A DNA stretch of 64,000 nucleotides, taken from Fusobacterium varium. Its GTDB lineage: Bacteria > Fusobacteriota > Fusobacteriia > Fusobacteriales > Fusobacteriaceae. The stretch spans positions 2,604,001-2,668,000 of the forward strand of contig AP017968.1 in the NCBI GenBank assembly GCA_002356455.1. The letters are read 5' to 3'. The notes beneath the pieces were generated by a model. The model had not been told where the DNA came from, did not search any database, and was given only the letters and a program-made list of their open reading frames with translations. A program made the translations under genes and the position numbers. This document shows positions 49,966-58,612 of the stretch, in pieces. Each line of letters starts with the position of its first letter. Position 1 is the stretch's first letter.

Positions 49966-50769
49966 ATGAAAAAAATAAATTTAGTAATTTTTGATTGGGC
50001 TGGGACGACTGTTGATTATGGATGTTTCGCACCTGTACAAGTTTTTCTTGAAATTTTTAAAGAAAAAGAAATAGATGTGACTCTTGAAGAAGCAAGAGGT
50101 CCTATGGGAATGTTAAAAATAGATCATATCAAAGCTATGTTGTCACTTGATAGAATAACTGCCCTATGGAAGAATAAATATAATAGAGAATGGAATAATG
50201 ATGATATTAATGAATTATATAAAAATTTTGAAAATAAACTTTTTAAAATTCTTGCTGATTATACTGAACCTGTTCCAAGTTGTATATCCACAATAAATAC
50301 TTTGAGAAACAGAGGATTAAAAATAGGTTCTACTACAGGTTATACTCAAGAAATGATGGATATTATTACTGCTGGTGCTGAAAGCAAGGGATATAAACCT
50401 GATTACTATACAACTCCTAATGCTGTTCCTGCTGGAAGACCTGCTCCATATATGATATATCAAAACATGCTCATTCTTGGAGAAGAGGATACAGATTGTG
50501 TTGTGAAAATTGGAGATACCATTTCTGATATTAAGGAAGGAAGAAATGCCAAAGTATGGACTATTGGAATATTGAAAGGAAGCAGTGAATTAGGATTATC
50601 TTTAAAAGAGGTTAATTCTCTTCCAGAAAATGAATTAAAAGAAAAAATGGAAAAAACCGCTTCAAAAATGCTTTCTGCTGGAGCTCATTTTGTTGCAGAA
50701 GATATTTCAAAAATTCCATTAATAATAAATATCATTAATAATAGATTAATAAATGGTGAAAGAGCCTAA
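49966..50769 (+). CDS. phnX: Phosphonoacetaldehyde hydrolase
   Basis: 267-aa HAD-family enzyme that cleaves the C-P bond of phosphonoacetaldehyde to acetaldehyde and phosphate. The nucleophile motif is FDWAGTTVD (Asp10), and the Schiff-base lysine lies in GPMGMLKIDHI (Lys51). IGSTTGYTQEMM and VVKIGDTISDIKEGRNA follow the HAD order. It acts after PhnW in this operon. Confidence 0.95.
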   Translation: MKKINLVIFDWAGTTVDYGCFAPVQVFLEIFKEKEIDVTLEEARGPMGMLKIDHIKAMLSLDRITALWKNKYNREWNNDDINELYKNFENKLFKILADYTEPVPSCISTINTLRNRGLKIGSTTGYTQEMMDIITAGAESKGYKPDYYTTPNAVPAGRPAPYMIYQNMLILGEEDTDCVVKIGDTISDIKEGRNAKVWTIGILKGSSELGLSLKEVNSLPENELKEKMEKTASKMLSAGAHFVAEDISKIPLIINIINNRLINGERA

Positions 50770-50794
50770 AATGGACAACATGGAGGAATTAAAA

Positions 50795-51913
50795 ATGCGC
50801 ACTTTAGAAGAATGTTTAGAAAAACCATATCTACTTTTAACACCTGGACCTTTAACAACAAGCAATGAAGTAAAAATGGCAATGCTTAAAGACTGGTGTA
50901 CTTGGGATAAGGAATATAACAACATTGTACAAGAAATAAGAGAAAAATTGGTAAAATTAGCTGTACCATCTGGAAATTATAATAAATATACTTCTGTTCT
51001 TATGCAGGGCAGTGGTTCTTTTGGAGTAGAATCTGTCATTGGTACTGCTATCTCTAAAAATGGTAAGTTATTAATTTTATCAAATGGAGCTTATGGAAAT
51101 AGAATGGGAGAAATTGCCAAAGTTTTAAAAATTAATTATACTATAGAAAAATTTGGTGATAAAGAAGCTATAGATATTAACAAAGTAAAAGAAATCCTTG
51201 AAAATGACTCAAGTATAACCCATGTTTCAGTTGTACACAGTGAAACTACAAGCGGAATCTTAAATCCTATTGAAAAAATAGGTGAATTAGTTAAGGAATT
51301 TAATAAAATATATATTGTAGATGCTATGTCAAGTTTTGGTGGAATAGAAATAGATATTGAAGAAGTAAGAGCAGATTTTATAATCAGTTCTTCAAATAAA
51401 TGTATACAGGGAGTTCCAGGTTTTTCTTTTATTGTATGTAGAAAAGATATTTTAGAAAAATGTTCAGGTCAGGCTCGTTCTCTTTCTCTTGATCTTTACA
51501 GTCAATGGAAAGTCATGGAGGAAAACAATGGCAAATGGAGGTTCACTTCCCCTACACATACAGTAAGAGCATTTTATCAGGCTCTTTTAGAACTCGAAAA
51601 AGAAGGTGGAGTGATTGAAAGAGAAAAAAGATATAGAAAGAATAATACTATTTTGAGAGAGGGAATGAAAAAACTTGGATTTAAATCCCTTATTCCTGAA
51701 GAATACCAATCTCCAATAATTACTACTTTCTTTGCACCAAAATCTCCAGATTATAATTTTGAAGACTTTTACTATAAATTAAAAAAAGAAGGATTTGTCA
51801 TCTATCCGGGAAAAGTTACAGATATAGAAAGTTTCAGAATCGGAAATATTGGAGAGGTATATCCTGATGATATTTATGCCTTACTGAAAGCAGTAGAAAA
51901 AGCTGTGAAATAA
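50795..51913 (+). CDS. phnW: 2-aminoethylphosphonate:pyruvate aminotransferase
   Basis: 372-aa PLP enzyme that converts 2-aminoethylphosphonate and pyruvate to phosphonoacetaldehyde and alanine. The N-terminal LLLTPGPLTTSNEV, the PLP-contacting YIVDAMSSFGG (Asp176) and the Schiff-base lysine in SSSNKCIQGVPGF (Lys202) are seen. The ATG at 50795 is chosen because GGAGGAATTAAAA precedes it; an upstream start would overlap phnX. A terminator follows. Confidence 0.95.
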   Translation: MRTLEECLEKPYLLLTPGPLTTSNEVKMAMLKDWCTWDKEYNNIVQEIREKLVKLAVPSGNYNKYTSVLMQGSGSFGVESVIGTAISKNGKLLILSNGAYGNRMGEIAKVLKINYTIEKFGDKEAIDINKVKEILENDSSITHVSVVHSETTSGILNPIEKIGELVKEFNKIYIVDAMSSFGGIEIDIEEVRADFIISSSNKCIQGVPGFSFIVCRKDILEKCSGQARSLSLDLYSQWKVMEENNGKWRFTSPTHTVRAFYQALLELEKEGGVIEREKRYRKNNTILREGMKKLGFKSLIPEEYQSPIITTFFAPKSPDYNFEDFYYKLKKEGFVIYPGKVTDIESFRIGNIGEVYPDDIYALLKAVEKAVK

Positions 51914-51919
51914 TATAAA

Positions 51920-51960
51920 AGACCAGCTTGAAATCAATAAGCTGGTCTGATTTTTTATTT
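51920..51960 (+). terminator. Terminator of the AEP operon
   Basis: AGACCAGCTT and AAGCTGGTCT form a perfect 10-bp stem, followed by GATTTTTTATTT. It lies between phnW and the convergent rubrerythrin gene and may serve both. Confidence 0.85.
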
Positions 51961-51962
51961 AA

Positions 51963-52502
51963 TTAGAAATTTTTAGGTTGAATCATAAAGTAAGCTTGTG
52001 GATGAGCACATACTGGACATACTCCTGGAGCTTTTTTTCCATGGTGGATATGTCCACAATTCATACATTCCCATGCTTCTTCTTCTTCTCTAGCAAATAC
52101 CATTTCTTCTTTGATATTAGCTAATAATTTTCTATATCTTTCTTCATGTTCTTTTTCTACTTTTGCTACACCTTCAAATAATCTTGCAATCTCAGTAAAT
52201 CCTTCTTCTTTTGCTACTTTTGCAAACTCAGCATACATATCTGTCCACTCATAGTTTTCACCTTCAGCAGCATCTAAAAGATTATCTATTGTTGAAGGAA
52301 TATTTCCACCTTTTAATAGTTTGAACCAAAGTTTTGCATGTTCTTTTTCATTGTTAGCAGTTGCTTCAAATAATTTAGATACTTGTTCAAATCCATCTTT
52401 TTTAGCTTTTGATGCATAATATGTATATTTATTTCTTGCTTCTGATTCCCCAGCAAATGCAGTCATTAAGTTTTTTTCTGTCTTAGATCCTTTTAATTCC
52501 AT
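51963..52502 (-). CDS. rbr: Rubrerythrin
   Basis: 179-aa peroxide-reducing protein of anaerobes. The N-terminal ferritin-like domain carries diiron ligands ([20 protein letters not shown], then [13 protein letters not shown], later [12 protein letters not shown]). The C-terminal rubredoxin-like domain has [20 protein letters not shown] and then VCAHP. The ATG at 52502 follows AAGGAGATGGTTTTA. Confidence 0.95.
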   Translation of the reverse strand: MELKGSKTEKNLMTAFAGESEARNKYTYYASKAKKDGFEQVSKLFEATANNEKEHAKLWFKLLKGGNIPSTIDNLLDAAEGENYEWTDMYAEFAKVAKEEGFTEIARLFEGVAKVEKEHEERYRKLLANIKEEMVFAREEEEAWECMNCGHIHHGKKAPGVCPVCAHPQAYFMIQPKNF

Positions 52503-52655
52503 TAAAACCATCTCCTTGTTTTCTTTTTACATTTTTGTAATCTCTACAAATAAGATAACATATCACTATGATAATGTCAAATAAATTTTGAATTATTTTG
52601 TATTTAAAGGTATAATTTAACAATAATGATTAATAATAATGAGGGGGAACAGACT

Positions 52656-53108
52656 ATGGAATTTTTTATAAAAAAATTTGATGAACTTACAACTACAGAG
52701 CTTTATGAAATTGGAAAAGTAAGGCAGGAAGTTTTTGTAGTAGAGCAAAATTGCCCTTATTTAGATTTTGATGAAAAGGACTTTGATTCTCTTCATGTCT
52801 ATTTAAAAAATGAGGATACTGATAAAATCATTTGTTATGCCAGAGTTTTAGCACCAGGATTATCTTACGATACTGCATCTATCGGAAGAGTTATGGTTTT
52901 AAGTAATTATAGGAAATATGGATATGCCAGAAAATTAGTACTGCAATGTATAGACTGTGTAAAAAATATCATGGGAAAAAATGAAATTACTATTGGTGCT
53001 CAATTTTATTTAAAAGATTTTTATTCCTCTGTAGGATTTACAGCTGTATCTGATGTATATGATGAAGACGGAATACCTCATATTGATATGTATATGAAGC
53101 TTTCATAA
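52656..53108 (+). CDS. GNAT acetyltransferase, ElaA-like
   Basis: 150-aa N-acetyltransferase. The N-terminus has LYEIGKVRQEVFVVEQNCPY typical of ElaA, and the acetyl-CoA motif is ASIGRVMVLSNYRKYGYARK followed by LVLQC. The ATG at 52656 follows GGGGGAACAGACT. The substrate is not known. A terminator follows after about 110 bases. Confidence 0.85.
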   Translation: MEFFIKKFDELTTTELYEIGKVRQEVFVVEQNCPYLDFDEKDFDSLHVYLKNEDTDKIICYARVLAPGLSYDTASIGRVMVLSNYRKYGYARKLVLQCIDCVKNIMGKNEITIGAQFYLKDFYSSVGFTAVSDVYDEDGIPHIDMYMKLS

Positions 53109-53214
53109 ACCTCTCCTACTTAAAATTACTTCATAATTTTTTCATGTATTAGAGAATTAAAAAAAAATTAGGAATAAATCTATATAAACAAAAAAAATTA
53201 TTTTAATAAAAAAA

Positions 53215-53256
53215 TCATCACCCATAAGGTAAATTTACCTTGTGGGTGATTTTTTG
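53215..53256 (+). terminator. Strong terminator after the GNAT gene
   Basis: ATCACCCATAAGGT pairs with ACCTTGTGGGTGAT across an AAATTT loop, then TTTTTTG. It marks the end of the intact chromosomal block before a decayed region. Confidence 0.85.
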
Positions 53257-53391
53257 TTTTGGTATTTTATTTCTAGAAATTATAAGAAAAATAAAAAATT
53301 TTTATTAAAAAAATGCCTTAAAAAATACTGAAAGAATAAATTGATTAAGAGTGATATTAGAAGAAGCTCAGATGGTGGTGGAAAGAAATAA

Positions 53392-53816
53392 GGGAAAAGA
53401 TTAATAACCACTCCTGAAAATATTGAGGAAATGGAAAAATTTTCCAATACAAAAAAAACCAATGATGATAATATCATTCCTGATAAAACCATTACTGAAT
53501 TTTTAGAGCCATCAGAAGATAGTCTTTATTAAGAAGATAATAAAAGAATAGAAGATATAAATAATACACACACAGGGAAAGAAAAATTATAAATAGAAAA
53601 TCACTAGAAGTTTCACATATAAACACAAACAGTCACATAGCCTCACTGTTCATACTTTATTTAACATAGTATTATGTACAGATAGAAAAGAAAATCAAAT
53701 AAATTAAAAAAAATTTCAGAATAGAAAATATAAGAACACTGACTGAAGGAATAAAAAGAATCGAGGAGAGAATGACAGGAATAGAAAAAGAATTGATGAA
53801 ACAATACAAGAATTAA
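53392..53816 (+). pseudogene. Decayed coding remnants upstream of the autotransporter
   Basis: The region between 53,260 and 53,850 has no intact gene, but pieces read like protein. At 53392-53532 it encodes RLITTPENIEEMEKFSNTKK and following residues to a TAA, then continues in the same frame for 19 codons. At 53703-53816 it encodes a coiled-coil tail IENIRTLTEGIKRIEERMTG, then IEKELMKQYKN. Stops and shifts separate the pieces, and no start with a ribosome site is seen. It is probably one or two dead genes; the family is not recognised. Confidence 0.4.
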
Positions 53817-53855
53817 TTCACTAATTAAAATACTCTTTAATACTATAAAAATAAT

Positions 53856-54041
53856 AAAAGTTCTCTTTAATGGATAAAAGCGAACTTTTATACATTTTAA
53901 CTTTATCAATTATAATCTCTAAAATTGATAAAGTCAAGATAAAAATATTTTTAGGGAAAACACCTTTAAAAAAATGACCCCCTGTAAACAAAGTAATTAT
54001 GACTATTTTATGTTCGCCTTTATCCATATAAGAGAACTTTT
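53856..54041. mobile_element. MITE-like element with 30-bp terminal inverted repeats
   Basis: The left end AAAAGTTCTCTTTAATGGAT and following ten bases (53856-53885) match the complement of the right end (54012-54041) at 27 of 30 positions. A second perfect 12-bp hairpin, ACTTTATCAATT and AATTGATAAAGT, lies inside (53900-53934). The 186-bp unit has no gene. This is the build of a non-autonomous transposable element. No target-site duplication is obvious. Confidence 0.6.
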
Positions 54042-54158
54042 GTTTGTTTTTCTGAATTTGAGATAAATATAAGCATGAAAAATGGGAAAAAATATATAAA
54101 GAAATTTTTTAAAAAGACATTATAGTAAGAGAAATAATATGACAGGTTATTTATTACC

Positions 54159-54201
54159 TAATTTATTAATAATTTTATTGTTTAAATGAGTTAATAAATT
54201 A
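54159..54201. repeat. 11-bp inverted repeat upstream of the autotransporter
   Basis: TAATTTATTAA (54159-54169) and TTAATAAATTA (54191-54201) are exact complements 21 bases apart, ending 55 bases before the autotransporter start. It could be an operator or a leader hairpin. Confidence 0.45.
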
Positions 54202-54256
54202 AGTATAAATAAAATTTTAATTTAAAATAGAATAAAATTCAAGGGGAGAGGAAAAT

Positions 54257-57200
54257 ATGATTAAAGAAATGGAAAAAGCTTTAAAAAGATATCTCAAGGG
54301 AAAAAATAGAATAATAATGGGAGTAGTAGTAGCCTTTTTACTGGGAAGCAGTTTTGCATTTGGAGATGTTACAATAAAATATGAAGGCTCAACTATTAAA
54401 ATACTAGATAAATCGGGGAATGTTACAGAAATTGGAACAGTAACAAAAAATTCTGCTAATGAATTTACCTGGACATTACCTGAAGGAGTAGACATAAGTG
54501 AAACTGTAAAAATAGATGATACAGTAAATGCAAATAATATTAAAGTAAATATAGTGAATAATGGAAATATAGATATGACAAATAGTTCTGGAAATCAAGA
54601 TTATACAGGAAATGGGATTGTTTCTAATATCCCTACTGACCCTAATATTAGCACTGATTCACCTGAGCTTAATTCTCTAATAGGAAATATAATAAATAAT
54701 GGAACTATAGTTGGAAGTTCTAGTAGTGGAAAGAATTCAGGGAATGGGATTTTTGCCTTTTCTGAAGCAATGAATTATGATAAACCTATTTCCACTTCAC
54801 TAAGCAGTACAATAGGAAATATAATAAACTATGAAACTATCAATGGTACTGGTAATGGAGATTATTCAGGAAATGGGATTTATGCTTATTCTAGTTCTTA
54901 TGCTGAAGGAGATTCTATTAATATTAATAATTCGTCAAATAGTGCAATAGGAAATATAACTAACTATGGAAAGATTAGTGGAAACAGTACTAGTGGAGCT
55001 TTTTCAGGAAACGGAATTTACGCTTCTTCAAATACTTCTGCCCATTCTGGAAGTTTTAATGGTGAAGCTTTGTCAATCAGTACAATAGGAAATATATTAA
55101 ACTATGGAGATATCAATGGTACAACTACTAGTACTGTAAATGGTTCAGGAAATGGAATTTATTATTCTTCAGAATCTTATTTTCAGTCTGATACTTCTTC
55201 TTCTAATGGTTCTAGAGGGAAGACTATATCAATTAGCAAAATAGGAAACATAATAAACAATGGAAAAATTAGTGGAAACAGTACTAGTGGAAGTAATTCA
55301 GGAAATGGAATTTATTCTTATTCACTATCTATTTCTAATGCTCTTACTCCTGGCACTTCTTCTACTGCTACTTCAAACAGTATAATAGGGAATATAACAA
55401 ATTATGGAACTATTAGTGGAAGCAGTACTGATGGATATGATTCAGGAAATGCAATTCATGCTTACTCAAATGCTGATGCTTATTCTGATACTTCTACTGC
55501 CATTGCTACTTCAAGCAGTATAATAGGGAATATAACTAACTATGGAACTATAAGTGGAAGTTCTAACAGTAGTAACCAGAGTAACTATAATTCAGGAAAT
55601 GCAATTTTTGCTTATTCAGAAGTTAAGGATGATACTACTACCACTTCAAGTAGTATAATAGGGAATATAACAAATTATGGAATTATTAGTGGAAGCAGTA
55701 CTGATGGATATGATTCAGGAAATGCAATTCATGCTTATTCCACTAAAGAAGCAACAATAGGAGATGTAGTTAACTATGGAACTATTAAAGGAAAGGATGG
55801 AATTTCTTCTTATTCTGAAAATAGAGCAACAATAGGAGATATAGCTAACTATGGAATTATTAGTAGTACAAGAAATGGAATCAATATTGAGAGTTATGGA
55901 GTGAATATTGCAATAGGAGATATAACAAATAATGGAATTATTAGTGCTTCTAATAGTAGTTCAATTTATGCTTATACCGACTTTACAAGCACAATAGGAA
56001 AGATAATAAATAGAGGAAATATAGCTGGCGGAATCTATTCTTCTACTCAAGGGTCAACAATAGAGTCAATTTCAAATACTGGTGTTATAGCATCAGCAGT
56101 TCAGGATGGAATTTGTTCAACTTCTTCTGGAGGAAAGTCAACAATAAAATTGTTTTCAAATTCTGGGGTTATAATGGGAGGTGACAATGGAATATATATT
56201 AATGGAGACTCTAATTCAGGAATTAATGATTACAATAACTACGGACTTGTAATAGGACAGACACCAGTTTTAGTTGATAAAGATGGTTCAGGAACTAATA
56301 CTTTCAGTGATCCACAAGGACAGGGAATGGCTATAACTCTTGAGAGTGATGGAAGTATAAAAACTAATGGTATTACCTCAGGAACTGGAGGGAAGGCAGG
56401 AATATATTCTATAATAAATACAACTTTACAAAATGGTGGAGTGGACGCATACAATGAATATACAACTGATGAAAATATTTCAAATTCTATTATCAATGGA
56501 GCTGGAGTTGCCAGTGGAACAGTAACAATAGAAGCAGATAAGAATTTCTCTCTTAATGGTGGAATTATTAATGCCTATAAAACTGCTGTTACAGTTAAAG
56601 ATGGAGCTTCATTTACTGGTACAGATGTAACAATCAATGGTGGTGGCTTGGATGGAACTGCTCTTGTTATTTCTGGAAGTGCAGGAGCTAATACAGTAAA
56701 TATATCTGGAAATTCTTTTATCAATGGAGATATAGATTTAAAAGGAACAGGTGATGGAGATACTCTTAATTTTGGTTTAGTTGTTTCTAGAGCAGCAGGA
56801 AGTGATAATATAAATCTTTTCCATAAAATATCAAATGTGGAAAACATAAATATAAATCAGAAAGTAACTGCATTTGAAACTTCTGAAATTAAAGGAGCAG
56901 ATAAGATTAATATTGGTAAAAATGGGGAGCTTGTATTAAGAATAGATGGAACAAATAGTAATAAACATGCACTTTCAAATGGAAATAGTAGTGGAACAAT
57001 AGACTCAGATGGTGGAAAACTTCTTCTTGCACTTAATGGAGTATCTGATGGAAGTACAATAGATATGGGAATAAAACTTGGAGATGGGATATATGGAGTA
57101 GAAAATCCAGATATTAAATATAGAGATTTATTTACTTTAGAAACAACTTCATATTTACACTCTCTTCGTAAGACTGGTGAAAAAGAAGTAACAGTTGAAA

Positions 57201-58345
57201 CTAAATCTACACTTCCATTATCATATACAAATTATTATAGATTAAATAAAATATATCAAAGTATGAGGACTGTAGATGGGATAAAAGAATTTAATGTAGA
57301 TACTGATGAAAAATTCTCATCTTTCATAGGATATTTAAATGATATATATGCAGGAAATCCATACTCATATTCTTCTGAACTATCAAGAAAATCAATGGGA
57401 ATGTTCAGAGATATAGTTACTGAAAATTCATTTAAAGCAGATACAGGAAAATGGATGATATATGGCGGACTTACTCATATAGATGGAGGAACTAAAGATA
57501 CATACTATGGAAAAGGATACTATACTTATGATATAGGAAGTTCTGATATAGATTCTGATACAAAAATCACAGGAGCATATATGCTTGGAGAGTATGGAGT
57601 ATCTGATGACTTTAAAGCTGGAGTAGCAGTTGGAGGAAACAAGCTTAAATCTGATTTGTCTAATGACTCAAAAGTTGATGGAGATGCGCTGTATATTGGA
57701 GGATATGCTAAGAAGTATCTTGGAAATCTAAAAGTAACAGCAGGAGCAGGATTCCAGTATGGAGATTATGATGCAGACAGAACAGCAGCAGGAAGAGAAA
57801 TTACAGAAACAAGAAGCTATTCTTCAAGCTACAATGATTTGACTTATGATATTTATCTAAATGGAAGATATTCACATAATATTGGAGATAATCTATACTT
57901 AGAGCCTTATGGAACACTGTCATATACATATGTAAAACAGGATGGAGCAGATGAGGGAAATAAAACTTTAGCAATAGAAACAGATTCAAAATCATTTGAT
58001 TATACATCAGCTAAAGTGGGATTAGACCTTAAAAAAGTGATACCACATGAAAAAGGAAAGAGTACATTATCAGTAGGGGCAAGCTATACAAGACTGCTTA
58101 ATGGTGCAGATGAAGAATATATCACAGGAAGATTTAAAGGTGGAAGCGACTTTGATATCTTAGTAGTTCATAAGAATGAACATAGCTTAGGATTGAATGC
58201 TAAATATACACTTGAACTGGAAAATGGAATCTTGTTTGATGTAAAAGGAACTTACTCTATAGAAAGAGATTCACATAATCAATCTGGAAAGAATAAAACT
58301 AAAGGTGAATGGATAGTAGGAACAGGACTGGGTTATAAGTTCTAA
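54257..58345 (+). CDS. Type V autotransporter with about 13 passenger repeats
   Basis: 1362-aa surface protein. The extended signal peptide (residues 1 to about 36, KNRIIMGVVVAFLLGSSFAF) is followed by a passenger with about 13 imperfect repeats of 20-90 residues. They share the pattern IGNITNYGTISGSS then SGNGIYAYS (residues about 135-620), typical of a beta-helix. A less regular beta-helix part follows. The C-terminal autotransporter barrel (about 1045-1362) starts near RKSMGMFRDIVTENSFKADT and ends in GLGYKF with the terminal Phe. It probably acts in adhesion or surface coating. Confidence 0.9.
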   Translation: MIKEMEKALKRYLKGKNRIIMGVVVAFLLGSSFAFGDVTIKYEGSTIKILDKSGNVTEIGTVTKNSANEFTWTLPEGVDISETVKIDDTVNANNIKVNIVNNGNIDMTNSSGNQDYTGNGIVSNIPTDPNISTDSPELNSLIGNIINNGTIVGSSSSGKNSGNGIFAFSEAMNYDKPISTSLSSTIGNIINYETINGTGNGDYSGNGIYAYSSSYAEGDSININNSSNSAIGNITNYGKISGNSTSGAFSGNGIYASSNTSAHSGSFNGEALSISTIGNILNYGDINGTTTSTVNGSGNGIYYSSESYFQSDTSSSNGSRGKTISISKIGNIINNGKISGNSTSGSNSGNGIYSYSLSISNALTPGTSSTATSNSIIGNITNYGTISGSSTDGYDSGNAIHAYSNADAYSDTSTAIATSSSIIGNITNYGTISGSSNSSNQSNYNSGNAIFAYSEVKDDTTTTSSSIIGNITNYGIISGSSTDGYDSGNAIHAYSTKEATIGDVVNYGTIKGKDGISSYSENRATIGDIANYGIISSTRNGINIESYGVNIAIGDITNNGIISASNSSSIYAYTDFTSTIGKIINRGNIAGGIYSSTQGSTIESISNTGVIASAVQDGICSTSSGGKSTIKLFSNSGVIMGGDNGIYINGDSNSGINDYNNYGLVIGQTPVLVDKDGSGTNTFSDPQGQGMAITLESDGSIKTNGITSGTGGKAGIYSIINTTLQNGGVDAYNEYTTDENISNSIINGAGVASGTVTIEADKNFSLNGGIINAYKTAVTVKDGASFTGTDVTINGGGLDGTALVISGSAGANTVNISGNSFINGDIDLKGTGDGDTLNFGLVVSRAAGSDNINLFHKISNVENININQKVTAFETSEIKGADKINIGKNGELVLRIDGTNSNKHALSNGNSSGTIDSDGGKLLLALNGVSDGSTIDMGIKLGDGIYGVENPDIKYRDLFTLETTSYLHSLRKTGEKEVTVETKSTLPLSYTNYYRLNKIYQSMRTVDGIKEFNVDTDEKFSSFIGYLNDIYAGNPYSYSSELSRKSMGMFRDIVTENSFKADTGKWMIYGGLTHIDGGTKDTYYGKGYYTYDIGSSDIDSDTKITGAYMLGEYGVSDDFKAGVAVGGNKLKSDLSNDSKVDGDALYIGGYAKKYLGNLKVTAGAGFQYGDYDADRTAAGREITETRSYSSSYNDLTYDIYLNGRYSHNIGDNLYLEPYGTLSYTYVKQDGADEGNKTLAIETDSKSFDYTSAKVGLDLKKVIPHEKGKSTLSVGASYTRLLNGADEEYITGRFKGGSDFDILVVHKNEHSLGLNAKYTLELENGILFDVKGTYSIERDSHNQSGKNKTKGEWIVGTGLGYKF
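55381..55740 (+). repeat. Near-identical 87-bp direct repeats inside the autotransporter gene
   Basis: Positions 55381-55467 and 55654-55740 agree at 85 of 87 bases and start 273 bases (91 codons) apart. Recombination between them would delete or duplicate exactly 91 residues without breaking the frame. Confidence 0.75.
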
Positions 58346-58500
58346 AGATTAAAGAGGGAGAAGTAAGATTTCTAAAAAGAGGAATATTTGAAATACTCAC
58401 AAGAAAGCCAAGAGTAGTAGCTAATCCTGTAACAAAAGAGCAGATGACAATTTATCCCAAAAAGATAATAAAATTCATAGCATCTAAAAAAATAAAATAA
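58345..58500 (+). pseudogene. 3' remnant of an HU-family gene fused to the autotransporter 3' edge
   Basis: Starting at the last base of the autotransporter stop codon, a different frame stays open for about 50 codons and encodes EGEVRFLKRGIFEILTRKPR, then VVANPVTKEQMTIYPKKIIK and a basic end. This is the C-terminal half of an HU/IHF-type protein (GxFEvr...NPxT motif). No start codon or N-terminal half is present. It must be a scar of recombination or gene loss. A terminator follows. Confidence 0.75.
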
Positions 58501-58508
58501 TTTATTAA

Positions 58509-58537
58509 AGGCAGAGAGAAATCTCTGTCTTTTTTAT
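58509..58537 (+). terminator. Terminator after the autotransporter/HU remnant
   Basis: AGGCAGAGA, a GAAA loop and TCTCTGTCT pair (one G-U) and are followed by TTTTTTATTT. Confidence 0.8.
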
Positions 58538-58612
58538 TTAATAAAAAAATCCTCAGCATAAGTTTACTAGGGATTTTCATAATTTTTTTTCATACTCTCT
58601 TCATTTCTGACT

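Noticed and set aside
53860-54030. Short leftward frames across the MITE-like element
   Set aside because: They are produced by the inverted repeats and have no ribosome site or domain.
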